The notes under the pieces: generated by a model
Databases searched by the model: none
Told to the model about the DNA's origin: nothing
Seen by the model: the letters and a program-made list of their open reading frames with translations, nothing else
Program-made: the position numbers and the translations under genes
Assembly: GCA_036429605.1 (NCBI GenBank)
Contig: JAVFKD010000016.1
Location: 3,224,001-3,288,000, forward strand
Origin: Cladobotryum mycophilum
Taxonomy: Eukaryota; Ascomycota; Sordariomycetes; Hypocreales; Hypocreaceae
Direction of reading: 5' to 3'
Length of the DNA: 64,000 nucleotides
Shown: positions 60,657 to 64,000 of the stretch, one piece after another
Layout of the letters: every line of letters begins with the position of its first letter
Numbering within the stretch: the first letter of the stretch is position 1

Positions 60657-61177
60657 TTACAGCTTGCCGGCAGCACGCAAAGCCTTGTCACCGTCAACAA
60701 GAACACACCAGCCTTCGCCACCTTGACCACCTGGCCCAAACAAAACAGCATTAAAGGCGCCATCTTCAAGGGCGACTTTGAGGACTTCGTCGTCAAATGT
60801 TCCCGGTTGCAGCCAGATTGATGGAATCCCCACAGTTCTAGCATCTCTCAGCACACCAATAGTGATGGCAGGGTGAGTGATTATGGAGAGAGCGGTTTCC
60901 TTGGGGTTGGGAAGTGCCTTTACATCCGGCACTGTAGGGTATTCCTGGCCACGGACAGTTACAGAGGCCGAAGCGGGGTTAATAGGTGTAACATCCAGAT
61001 CTCGTGCAAGATACCAAGCATGAACTGTAGAAAGATTAGCATGAAACGAGTGATTTAGACATAGAAATATGAGTCATCGCGACCTTTATGACCAAACTTG
61101 GCGGGGTTAGAGCTGGCTCCAACAACCGCAAAGAAAGGCGATGTGAAGAATCGTTTTGCTGCAGCTTCGCTAGCCAT
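60657..61177 (-). CDS. CoA-binding-domain protein (YccU-like)
   Basis: Two exons, 61177-61084 and 61024-60657, give 153 residues, the normal size of this family. The N-terminal FFAVVGASSNPAKFGHK is the Rossmann-type nucleotide loop of CoA-binding proteins related to the succinyl-CoA synthetase alpha subunit; later segments include INPASASVTVRG, PSIWLQPGTFDDEV and a C-terminal DGDKALRAAGKL. The protein is a stand-alone small domain with no ligase part; its cellular role is not established. The only usable donor begins GTCGCG, which is weak; it is needed because the FGHK-V junction keeps frame across the intron. It is divergent from the light-chain gene, with about 1.1 kb between the starts. 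Confidence 0.9.
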
Positions 61178-62266
61178 TTTACCTTAAACTTGCTCTTTTC
61201 GGTAATGGATGAAATCCAAATTGGAGGTTCTAAAATATACAGAGTCTTTCTATTCAATAAATGTTTTAAGGTGATAGAGTAAGACGAGCAAAGCGATTGA
61301 GGTGACGTGATGGCTCTGAAGAGAAGCTACTACATTCGGATGATTGACGGGATAACGTTCTTGCGACAGCTACCCTATTCCTTGCTTTGAAATAACCATT
61401 ACCGGACTTTTGGTGTTTTGGTTAGAAATGAAATGTTCGATGCTTATGAACTAGATGGATAGAAACATGGTTCACTATTTCTTGGTAGACATATTCAGTC
61501 ACCAAAATAATAGTGCCATGCAATGCGAGATTGATTGATTTGTTGATTGGCGAGACAGAGGCGGCTTGTGTCAAATCATGCACACAGCCCAACAAAGCAA
61601 ATCCATACATCCATAGTAGACTACCAGCTAGGTTTATCGATTGGTTTATTGCAGACCGCCTTGGGCAACGGCTTTATGTTTTTTTGAGAGAGAAGAGACC
61701 GACAGGCAAGGTCGATTGGCTTATCGCTCTGACTATCGACTCGGTTGCCCCGTCAGACGTTGACAAGGGGGAGTTCAGTGGGGCGGCAGAAACACAGGAC
61801 AGGTCGGGACTTGGGAGGCAACAGTTCTGTTGTCCTGTTCTCCGACTTCTCATCATCATCCTCTCCGACCTTGCATCAACATCGTTTGCGAAACCCTTTG
61901 AAGGAAGAAAAATACGTCAACCGAACAATATTCCACCGACTTCTCTTGTGGGAGGGCAGCCATCAATCAATTAAAACCGTTCTCAACAAGGAACACCCCC
62001 TAAAAACAATGGTGAGTTGCACGACGTTGCCCTAGCACCAATGTAAACAAACCAGTCCGCCCAAGTGGTTACATTCGCCGCATCTGATTCGCCAGTTGCC
62101 CACCACTTCTCCCATCGCGCGGCCAAGTAGTCTTTGACAAGCTGGTTTTCGACGTTTTCCCCTGCGTTTGCCCAAAACAAAGAATCCGTCAAGCACGAAT
62201 CGATCGCATAACACCAACATTTTCCCCTTTGCACCTTGCGCAAACAGCATTCTCTTTGAAGAAAAC
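61178..62266. other. divergent promoter region
   Basis: 1.1 kb between the starts of the CoA-binding gene (-) and the light-chain gene (+). The open frames seen here are short or overlap each other and I do not accept them. Confidence 0.5.
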
Positions 62267-62911
62267 ATGGCTTCTAACCACCAGTACGATTCTCAGGCTT
62301 CGACCAACTACAAGGAGGCTTTTGCCCTGTTCGACAAGCGCGGAAATGGTCGCTGTGCAGTGGACACTCTGGGTGACCTGCTGCGAGCCTGCGGACAAAA
62401 CCCTACCCTGACCGAGATCAAGGAGCTGGAGAAGGGTCTGGGTAGTGAATGTGAGTGCCAACTATCTATTCCGAGATGTCTTCTGCTGCGCCGCGCCAGT
62501 TGGCCCTTGCAGCGCAAACAACTCACCGGAGTGTACTTTGTCGCTAACCTAGTGCATCATCGCAGTCGACTTTGAGACCTTCCAGCGCATTCTGAACCGC
62601 CCAGGCGGATTCCGCGACCCTGGCGAGCCCGAGGAGTACTGCCGCGGCTTCCAAGTCTTTGATAAGGACATGACGGGCTTTATTGGAGTTGGCCAGCTCA
62701 AGTACATCCTAACAAATCTGGGTGAGAAGATGACAGAGGAGGAAGTGGACGAGCTGCTCAAGGCCGTAGACACCAGCTCTGGCCAGGTCAACTACACAGG
62801 TATGTTTGCTGTGTTGCCAACCGATTTCGACTCTCGTTTCAGGAACCGATCTTGCTAACAGCTTTCCTTTTCCCCTCCATAGACCTCGTTCGAACCATTC
62901 TCGCCAACTAA
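62267..62911 (+). CDS. myosin light chain, Cdc4/Mlc1 type
   Basis: Three exons, 62267-62450, 62566-62799 and 62883-62911, give 148 residues, the normal size for an essential myosin light chain. EF-hand modules are visible: one in FALFDKRGNGRCAVDTLGDL, one in FQVFDKDMTGFIGVGQLKYI and one in LLKAVDTSSGQVNYTDLV. The Ca-binding positions are mostly degenerate, as in Cdc4 and Mlc1, which bind IQ motifs without calcium. The last exon codes only nine residues. In fission yeast Cdc4 binds the IQ motifs of Myo2 and Myo3, and budding yeast Mlc1 those of Myo2; these light chains act in cytokinesis and organelle or vesicle transport. No frame break. Gene name is left open because I cannot tell cdc4 from MLC1 orthology here. 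Confidence 0.94.
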
Positions 62912-63957
62912 GGCGCGACCCCCTAAACTCTGGAAAACCAACTCGGGGGCGCATTTTTGCATCTACGGGCGGGACGGCGTTGCTTTGCGTGTTTTTGACT
63001 ACGGTATATGAATTGGGCACACCGGGTACGATGATGAATTTGCAGCGAGTGGCGGCAGCAGACTCGTGTATGGATAATGTAACTTGTTTTGATAGATTGC
63101 TGGAAACGGCGAGTTGAAGCCGTTCAGTCAATTGATGGATACCTTGTGCAGTTGTGGTTCATTTGGCCATCTTTTTGCGTCTTGTAGTGATTGATTGAAA
63201 CAATGCCATCTGTTATGCTCTTGCTACCATCATCTAATGGCTCTACATGTGCTGTATGTTGGACTTTGACAAGTACCTAGAATTTGCAACTCCTTGAGCG
63301 CATGCCCGCACTGACTCGAACGCTGAACCAAAACAAACCCCGCCGTCTTCACCACCTGCCAAACAAGGGCGCTGCCATTTGGAGATCCCCGCATTCTCGG
63401 TACCATACAAGTAGATGCATCACCAGCCACTACAACTACGCCAGTTATTAATGTACCTTGATGTAGACTGACTGCCTACACGCCTTAACATCCATAACTT
63501 ACGTGTACCGCATTACTTGGCCATAACACACTCTGTTGCTTTTTGCCGACACCATCTTCTTCATCAGGCTACTTTGAAGCTACCCCTCCCTCCCTCCCTC
63601 CCTCCTCCTTCCCTCCCTCCTCCTCCTCCGGCAATTGACTTTTCCTCTGCTCTGGTAGGCCGAGCTTCATTCATCCCACCCTGTGTCGTGTCCTGCAGTT
63701 CCAAGCGGGTCAGCTTTTGAAACGGTGCATACCCAGTGGTGCAACCCGTGGGGTAGTAGCTGCCATTCATCTTTATGCTAGAGAGGCTTCGCATCACGCG
63801 GCCTTTCCTCTTTCTCTCTTCTCTTCTCGTTCTTCTCCTCGCCGTAACGCTGGCTCCCCCACGAGCTCTTCCGCGCATCAACTCCATTGTCAGTCACTTT
63901 GGGCTGCAAGTCCAACAACGTCTCCCAAGCTTTCGTCGTTCCTTGGTGATTAGTACC
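62912..63957. other. intergenic, light-chain 3' side and next promoter
   Basis: No gene seen. A CTCC-rich run lies at about 63585-63630, in the C/T-rich leader of the next gene. Confidence 0.5.
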
Positions 63958-64000
63958 ATGGCCCCGGACAAGTACCAGACCCCGCCCCAGGCCCCGCCCC
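63958..64000 (+). CDS. start of a gene cut by the window end, possibly M3 metallopeptidase
   Basis: ATG at 63958, with TAGTACC before it, opens a frame (MAPDKYQTPPQAPP) that runs off the window after 14 codons. The PPQAPP motif is reminiscent of the N-terminus of fungal MepB-type thimet oligopeptidases, but 14 residues cannot prove this. The region before it is a normal C/T-rich fungal leader. Confidence 0.35.
   Translation, partial: MAPDKYQTPPQAPP

Overview
The window is nuclear DNA of a filamentous ascomycete, most likely a sordariomycete and probably of the order Hypocreales. The evidence is short spliceosomal introns of about 48-200 nt with GT-AG ends, an FlbA-type RGS protein, a PHD-bearing ORC4, a MAD1-like adhesin, and an AT-only transposon block with the signature of repeat-induced point mutation (RIP). 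The order is an inference from protein family resemblance and was not tested.

Layout: 1-15865 holds no gene I can support. It has pyrimidine tracts, microsatellites and a recurring 9-mer (TACGGAGTA or its complement). From 15.87 to 25.8 kb lie flbA (+), a GPI-anchored wall protein (+) and a DUF7053 protein (-). From 25.8 to 37 kb lie ORC4 with AT-hooks and a PHD finger (-), a small hypothetical gene (+), an LtrA-like multi-pass membrane protein (+) and a conserved-looking unknown gene (-) whose frame is crossed by one TAG codon. From 37.5 to 44 kb, ENP1/bystin (-) and HGH1 (+) stand head to head, with a 2.9-kb RIP-destroyed Mutator-like element between them. From 44.2 to 58.5 kb lie a membrane-anchored kelch protein (-), a MAD1-like adhesin (+) and the chromosomal passenger protein Bir1 (-). 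The last part holds a CoA-binding-domain protein (-), a Cdc4-type myosin light chain (+) and the first codons of one more gene, possibly an M3 metallopeptidase.

The main quality issue is that seven otherwise well preserved genes (DUF7053, ORC4, LtrA-like, ENP1, kelch, MAD1-like, Bir1) carry eleven one-base frame breaks. All sit at G or C runs of 4-6. Ten are mended exactly by one more G or C, after which the exon lengths sum to a multiple of three. Because ORC4, ENP1 and Bir1 are essential in yeast, I read these as homopolymer undercalls in the assembly and not as gene decay. FlbA, the GPI protein, HGH1, the CoA-binding protein and the light chain are free of them.

The genes do not form one pathway. 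The set is mainly housekeeping (replication origin, 40S ribosome biogenesis, eEF2 folding, chromosome segregation, cytokinesis) mixed with surface and signalling proteins (FlbA, kelch, adhesin, GPI protein). The observations most worth testing are the in-frame TAG in the unknown gene at 35-36.8 kb, where UAG-to-UGG A-to-I RNA editing is one possibility, and the intact 9-bp target duplication around the RIP-killed element.
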